From: Candidatus Villigracilis propinquus
GTDB taxonomy: Bacteria; Chloroflexota; Anaerolineae; Anaerolineales; Villigracilaceae
NCBI GenBank assembly: GCA_016714565.1
Contig: JADKDM010000038.1
Span: 124,001 to 188,000 of the forward strand
Direction: 5' to 3'
DNA: 64,000 bases
Of the stretch, positions 36,280 to 45,423 are shown in pieces (position 1 is the first letter of the stretch; each line of letters starts with the position of its first letter). The translations under genes and the position numbers were made by a program. Below the pieces are notes generated by a model. The model was not told where the DNA came from and did no database searches. It saw only the letters and a program-made list of their open reading frames with translations.

Positions 36280-39200
36280 TCAAGGTGTTGGTGATGCCGT
36301 TGCTTCTGGTTCCAGCGGCCACTGCTCGCAGGTTTTGCGGTATTCTTCGGTAGGGAAATATAAATTCCATTCTGCCCGAGTGAAGTTACGACCTGTTCGC
36401 TGGCAATTGGTTTCGAGCCAGAATTGGGGATCTAAATTCCATAGGATAACCGTTTTGTCAGTGCTTCCAGAGGCAAGAGTCTTGCCATCTGGACTGAAAG
36501 CCACACTATTCACGGAGTTTGAATGTCCTTGAAGTGGTAGACCAATAATCTCATGTGTTTCTACATTCCAAAGTAGTATGGTTTTATTCCAACTACCTGA
36601 TGCAAGTATTTTGTTGTCTGGGCTAATAGTTATGCTGTTTGCAGAGAACCCTGCATCATATCCACTAAGTGGCAGCCCGATAGGTTGACCGGTTATGGTA
36701 TCCCACAGTATGATAGTCCCGTCTGTAGCGGACGATGCGAGCATTTTTCCATCTGTACTGAATATAACCATGGATACAGAGCCGGTATGCCCTCTGAGCG
36801 GTTGACCGATGGGCTGAAGAGTCCCCATATCCCAAAGGATAATTGTGAAATCCCCATTACCTGATGCGAGTATTTTTCCATCTGGACTAAAAGCAACGCT
36901 ATCTATCGGTCCAGAATTTGTGGTGAGTGGCTTACCAATGGGTTGTCTTGTTTCCAGATCCCATAGGATCACCTCTCCTCTAATACAATTGTAGTAATTG
37001 TTTACAGTGTCTTCGATACCTTCTCCACATGACGCAGATGCAAGCAACTTGCCGTCGGGGCTAAAAGCTACGCTATATATTGATCCCAAATGTGCAATGA
37101 TGGGCTGCCCAATAGCTTGTCGTGTTTTCACATCCCACAGAATGATCTCTCCTAGAACACAACGATGGTAATTCTTAATGGAGGTCTCAATTGCTTCTTT
37201 ACAGGATGTAGATGCTATTACGTTACCGTCTGGGCTGAAGGACATGCTATCTATTGGGCCGGTATGTTCCGTGAACGGCAGCCCTACTACTTTTGCGGTT
37301 CCTAAATCCCATAGAAGGATTTCCCCTTGAACGCATTCATAATACTCGGTCTCCGTAGCACAAGATGCGGATGCTAGCAGTGTTCCGTCTGGGCTGAAGG
37401 CAACACTGTTTACCGAACCAATGAGTTTTGTAAATCGCTGCCCAATTTCTGGGAGCTTTGTTCTATCCCACAGGATGATGGTGTCATCTGCGCCATTGGA
37501 TACAACTGTATTTCCATCAGGGCTGAAATCCACATGAAAAACATCACTCGTATGTCCAATGAGAGGTTGTCCAATGGGTTGCCTTGTTTCCATATCCCAC
37601 AAAATGATGGTTTTATCAGAACTGCCTGATGCAAGCGTACGTCCATCCTGGCTAAACGCCACACTATAAACAACGCCAATATGCGCCCTAAGTGGCTGAC
37701 CTATGGCTTGACTTGTTTCTAGGTTCCACAAAATAATGATGTTATCGTCGCCTCCAGAGGCAAGCATCTTCCCGTCTGGGCTAAATGCCAGGCTGTTTAT
37801 TGGCTCTGAATGTCCAATGAGTGGTTGACCGATGGGTTGACGTGTTGATACATCCCACAAAACGATATTCTGCCATCCTCCAGAGGCAAGTATCTTTCCA
37901 TCAAAGCTGAAAGCCAGGCTCACGACGCCATCAGTATGAGCAAAAAGTATCGGACCAATTGCTTGTCCTGTTTCCACGTCCCAAAACTTGATAGTATCTT
38001 CCCAAGTCCCTGACAAGAGAGTTTTACTGTCTGGGCTGAAGACGATCGTGGATATTCTGTCTGTATCTTCTACAATTGGTGATCTTAGTGCTTGATGGGT
38101 TGTTAGGTTCCATAAAAAAATATTGTTTTCTGTATCTACTGATGCCAACGTTTTGTTATCTGGGCTGAATACTATACTCCAAACCTTTTCTGTGTGCCCT
38201 TTGAATGGCAGTCCAATAATTTTTTTTATTGTCACATCCCATAAGAGAATGTTGCCATACGTATCACTAAATGCAAGCATCTTTCCATCTGGACTATACG
38301 CTACACTCGTGCCGTGAAGATACTGGGATAATTCCGGTCTTGCCAGAGCGCCATCTAATAGGATGTTTGTTGTCCTGGGAATATCAGCGACACGATTTGC
38401 CTCAATGGAAAATAGTAAAGAAAGATCCAATTGAGAATCGCGAAAAGCTACCGATTGAGCAGCCAGTTCGCCTGCATGTGCAAGATTTGCTTGTTCCTGT
38501 GCTTTCCTGGTTAGATTGGCAAAGATAAAAATAGTGATTATAAGAAGAATAAAAATTGTCGAAATGCCCCCAATCAACCTATACTGACCACGACGTTGTT
38601 GTGCTTGACTTGCTCTTATGTATTCAAAGATCAATCCACTCAATGCAAGCTTGTTTGCTTTTAATTGCTCGTCGACATTGGCTAATCGCGCGCCTACATA
38701 CAAATAGCTTGCATCTCGTTTACGTTCCCCCCATTCCTTGGCATCCGATGTAATTTCATTTTGCAAGGCGATCACATCGCGGTTTTCGTTGACCAACTTC
38801 TTCAACCAAGGCCAGGCATCAATCAACTTCTCATGCGAGATCGTGACCGTATCCTTGCCCGCCGCTTCATCGGTGGTGATCAGACGCGCGTCTGCCAGTT
38901 TTTGCACAATGGTTTCCACATCTTCTACATTTGTATTTGCTGGGACGAGTTCATCGAACAACGCCGTGCGTTTCGTATCCTGTGTGCCGCGCCCGATCTC
39001 GATCAGTCCGCTGAAAATGGAGCGTGCCAATTCCTGTTCATTCTTGCTTAGTTTTGAAAACGAATCATCAGCATGGCGTTCCAAGGCTTTATGAATCCCA
39101 CCGCGCTGCAAATAATCATTGAGGATTAGGGCAGGAACGCCGCTTTTCTCTTGCTGAGAATCAAACAGATCCTTGAGCGCGAATTGCATCAACGGCAGTG

Positions 39201-40095
39201 CGCCTGGCTCGCCTTTCATTTCATTGATGATCTGCGCGATCAGGTCGGGGTCAATGCGAAGTCCCACACGCAGGGCAGGCTGGGCGATGGCGCTGACCAA
39301 TTCCTCTGGCTGCATCGCGCCGATCTGCACGAATTGTTTATTGAGTAGTGCGTTGAGTTGTGGGTAGGTGGCGCAGTTCGAGACGAAGTCCGAGCGCATG
39401 GAGAACAGGATGATCACACGTCCGTTCTCGATTGTGGCGGCATGGGTCAGTAAATTGAGAAAGGCTACACGTTCTTCTTCGTTGCTGATCTGTGTGAAGA
39501 CTTCCTCGAATTGGTCAATGAAGAGGACGAGACGTTTATCGCGTCCCTCTTTCAATGCGATCTCGCACCAACGTGCGAAGATGGTTGCATCCTTCATTGC
39601 CTTGGCGCGGATTTCATCTTCTGGGTTGGTTGAACTTGCCAGGCTGGAAACCACCCGCCCGAGTTCACCGATCGGGTCACGTCCTGGCTTCATGGTCGCA
39701 TACAACCAGCGGTCACTGCCTTTGATGGCTCCCTGCTTCAAGGCATGGATCAATCCCGCGCGCACCAGCGATGACTTTCCGCTGCCTGATGGACCCGTAA
39801 CGAATACCGTCCGCGAGTCCTTTACGCGGCTGACGAGATCGTCCACCAGTTTCTCGCGCCCGAAGAATAACTCGGCGTCTTCTTCTTCGAAGACATCGAG
39901 TCCTTTGTAGGGGCAGCGTCCGTCAAAGGGCTTGGCTTGGAATGTGGATCGTATCTGCGTGATCAGAACAGCGACTTGCTCGGATGTGTATCCTGTCTGG
40001 ATTCTAACATCGCCAATATTTCCACCCGCAGAAATACTGCCAATAGCAATGCTGTTATTGTCCGCTTGAACTCTATTTTTGTTCTCATCACTCAT
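36280..40095 (-). CDS. nSTAND1 NTPase with transmembrane segment and 14 WD40 repeats
   Basis: 1,271 residues. Residues 14-35 hold the shared motif (NSIAIGSISAGGNIG). The nSTAND1 domain follows: PYKGLDVFEEEDAELFFGR, P-loop GPSGSGKSS (101-109), Walker B LVLFIDQFEEVF and GEPGALPLMQFAL. A transmembrane helix lies at about 508-530. From about 600 onward there are 14 WD40 repeats of the form SVAFSPDGK-LASG-ILWD, enough for two seven-bladed propellers. Repeats 8-10 carry extra loops bounded by Cys. The propellers are the likely sensor; the ATPase is the switch. A decayed TIR gene lies upstream on the same strand and the second nSTAND1 gene 10 bp downstream. Confidence 0.92.
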   Translation of the reverse strand: MSDENKNRVQADNNSIAIGSISAGGNIGDVRIQTGYTSEQVAVLITQIRSTFQAKPFDGRCPYKGLDVFEEEDAELFFGREKLVDDLVSRVKDSRTVFVTGPSGSGKSSLVRAGLIHALKQGAIKGSDRWLYATMKPGRDPIGELGRVVSSLASSTNPEDEIRAKAMKDATIFARWCEIALKEGRDKRLVLFIDQFEEVFTQISNEEERVAFLNLLTHAATIENGRVIILFSMRSDFVSNCATYPQLNALLNKQFVQIGAMQPEELVSAIAQPALRVGLRIDPDLIAQIINEMKGEPGALPLMQFALKDLFDSQQEKSGVPALILNDYLQRGGIHKALERHADDSFSKLSKNEQELARSIFSGLIEIGRGTQDTKRTALFDELVPANTNVEDVETIVQKLADARLITTDEAAGKDTVTISHEKLIDAWPWLKKLVNENRDVIALQNEITSDAKEWGERKRDASYLYVGARLANVDEQLKANKLALSGLIFEYIRASQAQQRRGQYRLIGGISTIFILLIITIFIFANLTRKAQEQANLAHAGELAAQSVAFRDSQLDLSLLFSIEANRVADIPRTTNILLDGALARPELSQYLHGTSVAYSPDGKMLAFSDTYGNILLWDVTIKKIIGLPFKGHTEKVWSIVFSPDNKTLASVDTENNIFLWNLTTHQALRSPIVEDTDRISTIVFSPDSKTLLSGTWEDTIKFWDVETGQAIGPILFAHTDGVVSLAFSFDGKILASGGWQNIVLWDVSTRQPIGQPLIGHSEPINSLAFSPDGKMLASGGDDNIIILWNLETSQAIGQPLRAHIGVVYSVAFSQDGRTLASGSSDKTIILWDMETRQPIGQPLIGHTSDVFHVDFSPDGNTVVSNGADDTIILWDRTKLPEIGQRFTKLIGSVNSVAFSPDGTLLASASCATETEYYECVQGEILLWDLGTAKVVGLPFTEHTGPIDSMSFSPDGNVIASTSCKEAIETSIKNYHRCVLGEIILWDVKTRQAIGQPIIAHLGSIYSVAFSPDGKLLASASCGEGIEDTVNNYYNCIRGEVILWDLETRQPIGKPLTTNSGPIDSVAFSPDGKILASGNGDFTIILWDMGTLQPIGQPLRGHTGSVSMVIFSTDGKMLASSATDGTIILWDTITGQPIGLPLSGYDAGFSANSITISPDNKILASGSWNKTILLWNVETHEIIGLPLQGHSNSVNSVAFSPDGKTLASGSTDKTVILWNLDPQFWLETNCQRTGRNFTRAEWNLYFPTEEYRKTCEQWPLEPEATASPTP

Positions 40096-40121
40096 TGCAT
40101 ACCGTCCCTGACAGGATTTAT

Positions 40122-40800
40122 TTACTTTTTATTATTTGCCGAACTTTGATTCTCGATCACAATATCTCCTGCGACCTTTCCGCCCACTTGAATCCCCCCC
40201 GAAGGCGATGCTTCCGTGATCAGCTGTGACATTGCCAGTTAGTTTTGGAACGGCATTACTTTCTGTTGCGCTCTTCACTCCATATTCAGGTGCTGCAGGA
40301 CTTTTCTTCATTCGTTTTTCAGTGGCATCGTATAGATGGCTGAAATCCGCCTTCTGATGCATTTCAGGAGTTAGTGTGTTCATATCCTTCAAGGTGCTGG
40401 TCAATCCCGAAACCTTGTCTCGGATGCGATCATACAAATCCATATCTTCGCGAATGCCTTGCAGGTTGGCCGGGTCCAGTGTCTTCATGGCCTTGGCCCG
40501 TTCCGCCCTTTTACTTCCCGATACATGACATATTCAATTCGTTTTATGGAATCGTAGATGTTGCATCCGCCAGTTCGAACATGTAATTTGGAGAACGCAA
40601 GTATGTATCGCTGACAACTACGATCACGCAATTGCCAAACCCTATCCGCTCCATGAACCCGGTGACGGCACCTTTGTAGTAGCCAAGGTCGCGCTTATCG
40701 CGAACGAGCTTGATCCCTCGCTTTTGCAGGGCTTGTGATCGATCTGGTTGACAACTTCTTCACACTTTCCCGCCCCAAGCATACGAGATAAAAACCTCAT
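40122..40800 (-). pseudogene. Decayed TIR-domain effector gene
   Basis: Three minus-strand frames together read as a TIR protein. A first part has EEVVNQIDHK; a second has ALQKRGIKLVRDKRDLG, then CVIVVVSDTYLRSPNYMFEL; after a gap comes KRIEYVMYREVKG, and then AMKTLDPANLQGIREDMDLY and DKVSGLTSTLKDMNTLTPEM. At least three frame changes and a missing segment near 40555 break the gene. The tail, read with one more frame correction, carries GSIAFGGIQVGGKVAGDIVI, a Gly/Ile motif like the N-terminal motif of the neighbouring STAND proteins. TIR domains of this type act as NAD-cleaving or signalling effectors. Confidence 0.75.
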
Positions 40801-41094
40801 TTTCGTAGTTTTCCATTATTCCTTTATGTTGAGTAAACGGATTGGATTTGTATTTTTTATTATAGGGGCTTTATTCCGAGAATGCAATCACCTGTTTTTC
40901 CGAATTAAAAGATGTGACTTATCTCTGTTCCCTTATAGTAGTGCCAATGCGGAAATGGCTGCAAAGTCACAACCCATGGAAAAGCTGCTGACGACAGTTG
41001 TACTTCCATCCTCGTCGTTGAGTTTGACTTTTTTGTTCAGCCATTACCTGATTTTTTGGCTGAGACTTTCACCGCGCCGTGTATACTTATCATC

Positions 41095-43323
41095 ATGGAA
41101 ACCCTCTCCGGAGCCGTGGAACGCATCACATTTTACAACCCTGAAAACGGATATACTGTGCTGCGTCTGCGCCCGGACACAAAAATGGCGAACCGCTTCA
41201 CTAATAAATCCAGCCTGAATGCAGATGGGCTGGCCACGGTAGTGGGGAGCTTGCCAGAACTCTCACCTGGGGAACATTTACGCCTGCAAGGTCAATGGGA
41301 CAACCATCCAAAACACGGCCCACAATTCAAAGCGGAAGTCTGCGAGCAAACTCTGCCTGCTACTGTTGCAGGAATTCAAGGCTACCTCGGATCAGGCATG
41401 ATCAAAGGCATCGGTCCGCGTTTTGCCGAACGCATTGTCGAACTCTTCAAGGAAGAAACCTTCAATGTGATCGAGACCACACCGCAGCGCCTGCTCGAAG
41501 TATCAGGTATCGGCGAAGATCGCAAGCAGAAGATCACCACAGCCTGGAAAGAGCAGAAGCAGGTCAAAGAGATCATGGTCTTCTTGCATGGTCACGGGGT
41601 CAGCACGAATCTCGCAGTCAAGATATACAAAACATACGGGGATGCTTCGCTGGAAACCGTTCAAAAGAATCCATATCAACTTGAACGCGATATCTATGGT
41701 GTGGGATTCAAAACCGCGGATCGCATCGCCCAGGCGCTGGGTCTGCCCCCCGAACATCCTTCACGCATCGAAGCGGGGATCGTCTTTGCATTGAATGAAA
41801 TGATCAATGATGGTCATGTCTATGCTCCCAGAGAATTACTGGCGCAGCGCGCCATTGAGCTTCTTGAAGTTCCACAAGAACTGATCGCACCAGCTCTTGA
41901 GCGCCTGGCGCAGGATGAACGCATTCGCCCTGAGATGATTTCCTTGAACAGCAAAAATGATGGAAAGGGAAAGCAAGCGGTTTCCGAATATCAAGCCATG
42001 TACGGCACGCCTGTTATCTATTTAACCCCGCTTTACTTCGGTGAGAAAGGCGTTGCCGAGCGATTACAAACATTGTCCAACGCAGGCTCGCAGGAAAAGA
42101 CGATGAACCATAGTCTCTTTCCTATGGATAATTTATCTGCCGAGCAACAGGCCGCAGTGAATATGGCATTGACTCATCCACTCAGCATCCTCACCGGCGG
42201 ACCAGGCACTGGGAAGACCACCTGTCTGAAAGCCCTGATCACAACCATTGCAGATCAGCACAAACGTTTTGCACTTGCCTCTCCAACCGGACGAGCGGCC
42301 AAGCGTCTCTCTGAAGCCACGGGACATCCTGCCAGCACCATCCATCGTTTATTGGAATATTCTCCAGTGGAAGGATTCAAACACAACGATGAAAATCCGC
42401 TCGATCTCGACTTTTTAGTTGTGGACGAAGCCTCGATGCTGGATCTGCTGCTGATGAATCATCTGCTAAAAGCCGTGCGTCCAGGCACGCATGTATTGTT
42501 TGTCGGGGATATCGATCAGCTTCCATCGGTGGGGGCTGGCGATGTGCTGCGCAACATGATCAACAGCGGAGTGGCGCCGATCACACGCCTGAACAGTATT
42601 TTTCGTCAGGCTGCTGATTCGAAAATTATCACCAATGCCCATTTGATCAATCAAGGCAAATTCCCGGTATTTTCCAAAGGTGATGGCGACTTCTTCCTTT
42701 TCCCTGCGGAAGATGCCACTGCCGCCGCAGACTGGATCGTGGACATCGTCTCGGAAAGAGTACCGCAGAAATTTGGTTTCGACGCCGTGCGTGATATTCA
42801 GGTGCTGGCTCCGATCTATCGCGGCCCTGCGGGCGTCATCGCATTGAACGAACGCTTGCAGGAGAAACTCAATCCGCCTGCAAACAACAAACTTGAGCGC
42901 AAACTATATGGCACGATCTTTCGCCTTGGTGATAAGGTCATGCAGACCCAGAACAACTATGACAAGGATGTCTACAACGGCGATATCGGTTTTGTCACGT
43001 CAATCGATGTTGTCGAACAAACCCTAGTTGTGGATTTTGAAGGGCGGTTCGCGACCTATGATTGGAGCGATGCAGATCAGCTGACCTTTGCCTATGTCGT
43101 TTCAATTCACAAAGCCCAGGGATCAGAATTCCCAGTGGTCGTGATGCCGATCGTGACCCAACACTACACCATGCTGCAACGCAATCTGCTTTACACAGCC
43201 ATCACTCGTGCCCGCAAATTGTGCGTGCTGGTTGGCAGTTCGCGTGCCATCAGCATGGCGGTTCGCAATAACAAGGTGGCGCAGCGTTTCACAGCATTAG
43301 AATGGAGATTGGCAGAAAAATAG
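41095..43323 (+). CDS. recD2: RecD2-type ATP-dependent 5'-3' DNA helicase
   Basis: 742 residues from the ATG at 41095 (METLSGAVERITFYNPENGY, the usual RecD2 N-terminus). OB-like N-terminal region, helix-hairpin-helix elements (KGIGPRFAERIV, EVSGIGEDR), Walker A LTGGPGTGKTT near residue 367, Walker B LVVDEASMLD, and C-terminal helicase motifs (YVVSIHKAQGSEFPVVVMP, LLYTAITRARKL). No recB/recC partner is adjacent, as expected for RecD2. A TATACT box lies only 8 bp before the start, so the message may be nearly leaderless. About 290 bp upstream (40801-41094) hold no other gene. Confidence 0.95.
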   Translation: METLSGAVERITFYNPENGYTVLRLRPDTKMANRFTNKSSLNADGLATVVGSLPELSPGEHLRLQGQWDNHPKHGPQFKAEVCEQTLPATVAGIQGYLGSGMIKGIGPRFAERIVELFKEETFNVIETTPQRLLEVSGIGEDRKQKITTAWKEQKQVKEIMVFLHGHGVSTNLAVKIYKTYGDASLETVQKNPYQLERDIYGVGFKTADRIAQALGLPPEHPSRIEAGIVFALNEMINDGHVYAPRELLAQRAIELLEVPQELIAPALERLAQDERIRPEMISLNSKNDGKGKQAVSEYQAMYGTPVIYLTPLYFGEKGVAERLQTLSNAGSQEKTMNHSLFPMDNLSAEQQAAVNMALTHPLSILTGGPGTGKTTCLKALITTIADQHKRFALASPTGRAAKRLSEATGHPASTIHRLLEYSPVEGFKHNDENPLDLDFLVVDEASMLDLLLMNHLLKAVRPGTHVLFVGDIDQLPSVGAGDVLRNMINSGVAPITRLNSIFRQAADSKIITNAHLINQGKFPVFSKGDGDFFLFPAEDATAAADWIVDIVSERVPQKFGFDAVRDIQVLAPIYRGPAGVIALNERLQEKLNPPANNKLERKLYGTIFRLGDKVMQTQNNYDKDVYNGDIGFVTSIDVVEQTLVVDFEGRFATYDWSDADQLTFAYVVSIHKAQGSEFPVVVMPIVTQHYTMLQRNLLYTAITRARKLCVLVGSSRAISMAVRNNKVAQRFTALEWRLAEK

Positions 43324-43375
43324 TTGGGAAAGCACCGATGTGGTGGGGATTATCGAAAAACACTATTTTATTTTA

Positions 43376-43404
43376 TTGCAACAACTTGCCATATATGGCA
43401 TAAT
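43376..43404 (+). promoter_or_regulatory. Promoter with overlapping palindromic operator for abiE
   Basis: TTGCAA (43376-43381), 17-bp spacer, CATAAT (43399-43404). The perfect palindrome TGCCATATATGGCA (43387-43400) fills the spacer and touches the -10 box, a position where a bound repressor would block polymerase. The abiEi start is only 6 bp after the -10, implying a leaderless transcript. Confidence 0.7.
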
Positions 43405-43410
43405 AAGCGT

Positions 43411-44046
43411 ATGAAATTCGAGTGGCTTCTTACCCTTGTTCGAGAGCAACCCTTATTTGAAACAGGGCTGCTTCTTGCCGGGGATGTGGATCCTGCTCAT
43501 GTGCAGCGCCAGCTGTCCCGTTGGGTGCGAAGCGGACGTATTCGTCAACTACGGCGCGGGCTGTATACACTCGCTCCACCTTATCAAAACATCATCCCGC
43601 ATCCATTCCTGATCGCAAATGCCTTGATGCCAGGCTCCTACGTCAGCGCTCAATCTGCGTTGGCGTTTTATGGATTGATCCCCGAATACACGCCGCGGAC
43701 GTTGAGCATGACTTTGCTTCGTCCATCACAGTGGGAGGGCGGATTTCACTTCCAGCACCTCGCTGCACATTTCTTCTTTGGATATCAACTCGTGGAGCTT
43801 TCCCAGGGACAACAGGCGTTCGTGGCCGCGCCCGAAAAGGCTCTGCTCGATCTGGCACATCTTACGCCCAAGGCTGACTCTCCCAATTACCTCAGCCAGC
43901 TCCGTTTACAAAACATGGAGCGTTTGGATCTCGCGCGCTTGAATGAATATGCAGAACGTGCTGGGAAACCGAAATGGCGGCGCATTGCCGCACAAATTGA
44001 AGAACTTGCCTTACAGGAAAAGGATGAATACGAGGATTTGCCATGA
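43411..44046 (+). CDS. AbiEi-like antitoxin/transcriptional regulator
   Basis: 211 residues from ATG 43411 (MKFEWLLTLVREQPLFETG). The N-terminal winged-helix (VDPAHVQRQLSRWVRSGRIRQLRRGLYTLAPP) and the following YVSAQSALAFYGLIPEYTP segment match the AbiEi family of type IV toxin-antitoxin systems. Such antitoxins repress their own promoter via inverted repeats; a perfect palindrome sits in the promoter here. A longer frame from 43324 is improbable because it would cover the promoter. The stop overlaps the toxin start by ATGA. Confidence 0.9.
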   Translation: MKFEWLLTLVREQPLFETGLLLAGDVDPAHVQRQLSRWVRSGRIRQLRRGLYTLAPPYQNIIPHPFLIANALMPGSYVSAQSALAFYGLIPEYTPRTLSMTLLRPSQWEGGFHFQHLAAHFFFGYQLVELSQGQQAFVAAPEKALLDLAHLTPKADSPNYLSQLRLQNMERLDLARLNEYAERAGKPKWRRIAAQIEELALQEKDEYEDLP

Positions 44047-44849
44047 AAGAATATCTAAGGACACTGCTCCAATCCTCATCATCCCCAGTGGAAGCACATA
44101 ATTTGACTCGTGAATATTTACAGGCATTGATCCTACAAAGTCTGCAACGCGTAGGCGCAATGACAACGATTGCTTTTCATGGCGGCACTGCGTTGAGATT
44201 CTTGTATTCACTTCCTCGTTATTCCGAAGACCTTGATTTTGCGCTTGAAAGAAATTCTGAGACCTACGATTTTCGTTCCTATCTTCAAGCGATTCGAAAA
44301 GATCTGGAAGCGCAGGGCTATGCAATTACGCTCAAAGTGAATGACCAGAAAACAGTCCATAGTGCTTTCGTTCGATTTTCAGGATTGCTCTACGAATTGA
44401 AACTTTCCCCTCATCAGGATGAAATGTTGGCGGTAAAACTTGAAGTGGATACCAATCCGCCTGGTGGGGCGGAGCTGGATACTTCGCTTGTCCGTCGCCA
44501 TGTTCTATTAAATTTACAGCATCATGACCGTGCTTCATTGCTGTCTGGGAAACTCCACGCGATCTTACAGCGACCTTATCTCAAAGGTCGCGATCTGTAC
44601 GATCTAATCTGGTACTTGAGTGACAAGGACTGGCCAGATCCGAATTTAGCTTTGCTCAACAACGCGCTGAAACAAACTGAATGGACAGGGCCAGGGATCA
44701 TCGTTGGAAATTGGCGGGAAATCGTTCGAGCGAAAATTGAGACAATTTCATTTGAGCAGGCGCTGGATGATGTGCGCCCGTTCCTAGGTAACACTCAAGA
44801 TATAGGGTTGCTTACAAAAGATAACTTATTAGGCTTGCTCAAACCCTAA
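44043..44849 (+). CDS. AbiEii-like nucleotidyltransferase toxin
   Basis: 268 residues, translationally coupled to the AbiEi gene by ATGA. The nucleotidyltransferase motif is intact: HGGTALRFLYSLPRYSEDLDFAL (GGT...R..EDLDF), followed by a second acidic strand (LAVKLEVDT) and a lysine-bearing ASLLSGKLHAILQRPYLKGRDLYDL segment typical of AbiEii/AbiGii toxins. Family members block growth, for example by modifying tRNA, and some abort phage infection. It closes the defence-type gene set that begins after tRNA-Arg. Confidence 0.92.
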   Translation: MKEYLRTLLQSSSSPVEAHNLTREYLQALILQSLQRVGAMTTIAFHGGTALRFLYSLPRYSEDLDFALERNSETYDFRSYLQAIRKDLEAQGYAITLKVNDQKTVHSAFVRFSGLLYELKLSPHQDEMLAVKLEVDTNPPGGAELDTSLVRRHVLLNLQHHDRASLLSGKLHAILQRPYLKGRDLYDLIWYLSDKDWPDPNLALLNNALKQTEWTGPGIIVGNWREIVRAKIETISFEQALDDVRPFLGNTQDIGLLTKDNLLGLLKP

Positions 44850-45423
44850 TATTTGTGTATTGAGTACTTCGGGGCATATTCAACATTTTGATGTTTCGCG
44901 AAATTCCACTGCAATTGAAAATACAGATAATACCCTCACGGTACTAGTGTGGACTCTGGCTCAATCGTCAAATTGGGACAAACCGCTTAATACAGGCGTG
45001 GTTTCTATCCCTATCTAGTTTTGGCGAGCGAGAACAGTAACCGCATAGGTGAAATAAACTCCCCCAATCTATTTTGTTATCAACAATTAGGACAGTCTAT
45101 AAATTTGAAAATATCTTGTTTTAGATGCCGATTTGTGCAAGCAATGAAATTAACTGAATATTTTTGCCTAGTTGCCATTATTGACACCAAAAAGCTAATT
45201 TCAAAAGGTCAACTTTGACTGAATGCTGGATTATTTTCCAAAAAATTATATATGACAATCTTCTTAAAAATTGGGATGATATGCTGATGACTATTACCTT
45301 GCAATATTGTAAGTTATTAATATTATCTTAATCTTACTATGTGGTTCAAAGATTTCTTTTTCCTATTTTATTGAAAACAGAGTAAAAATTCATATAGACA
45401 AAGGTGTATTTAGGAGGAACAAC
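44850..45423. other. AT-rich intergenic region before the giant surface protein
   Basis: About 570 bp with no credible gene. It holds the second copy of a short diverged repeat (44935-44977). At the right end an AGGAGG ribosome site lies 7 bp before the start of the giant surface protein. I see no clear promoter hexamers. Confidence 0.6.
44935..44977. repeat. Short diverged repeat, copy B
   Basis: Begins CTCACGGTACTAGTGTGGAC and matches 33727-33769 at about four of five positions. Located just after the AbiE pair. Confidence 0.6.

Noticed and set aside
40748..41218. Plus-strand frame of 156 codons before recD2
   Set aside because: It runs over the TIR remnant, a non-coding stretch and the recD2 start in another frame, and shows no conserved motif.
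33549..45000. Prophage or integrative element at tRNA-Arg
   Set aside because: No integrase, capsid, terminase or conjugation gene is visible and no duplicated tRNA 3' end was found; kept only as a conflict island.
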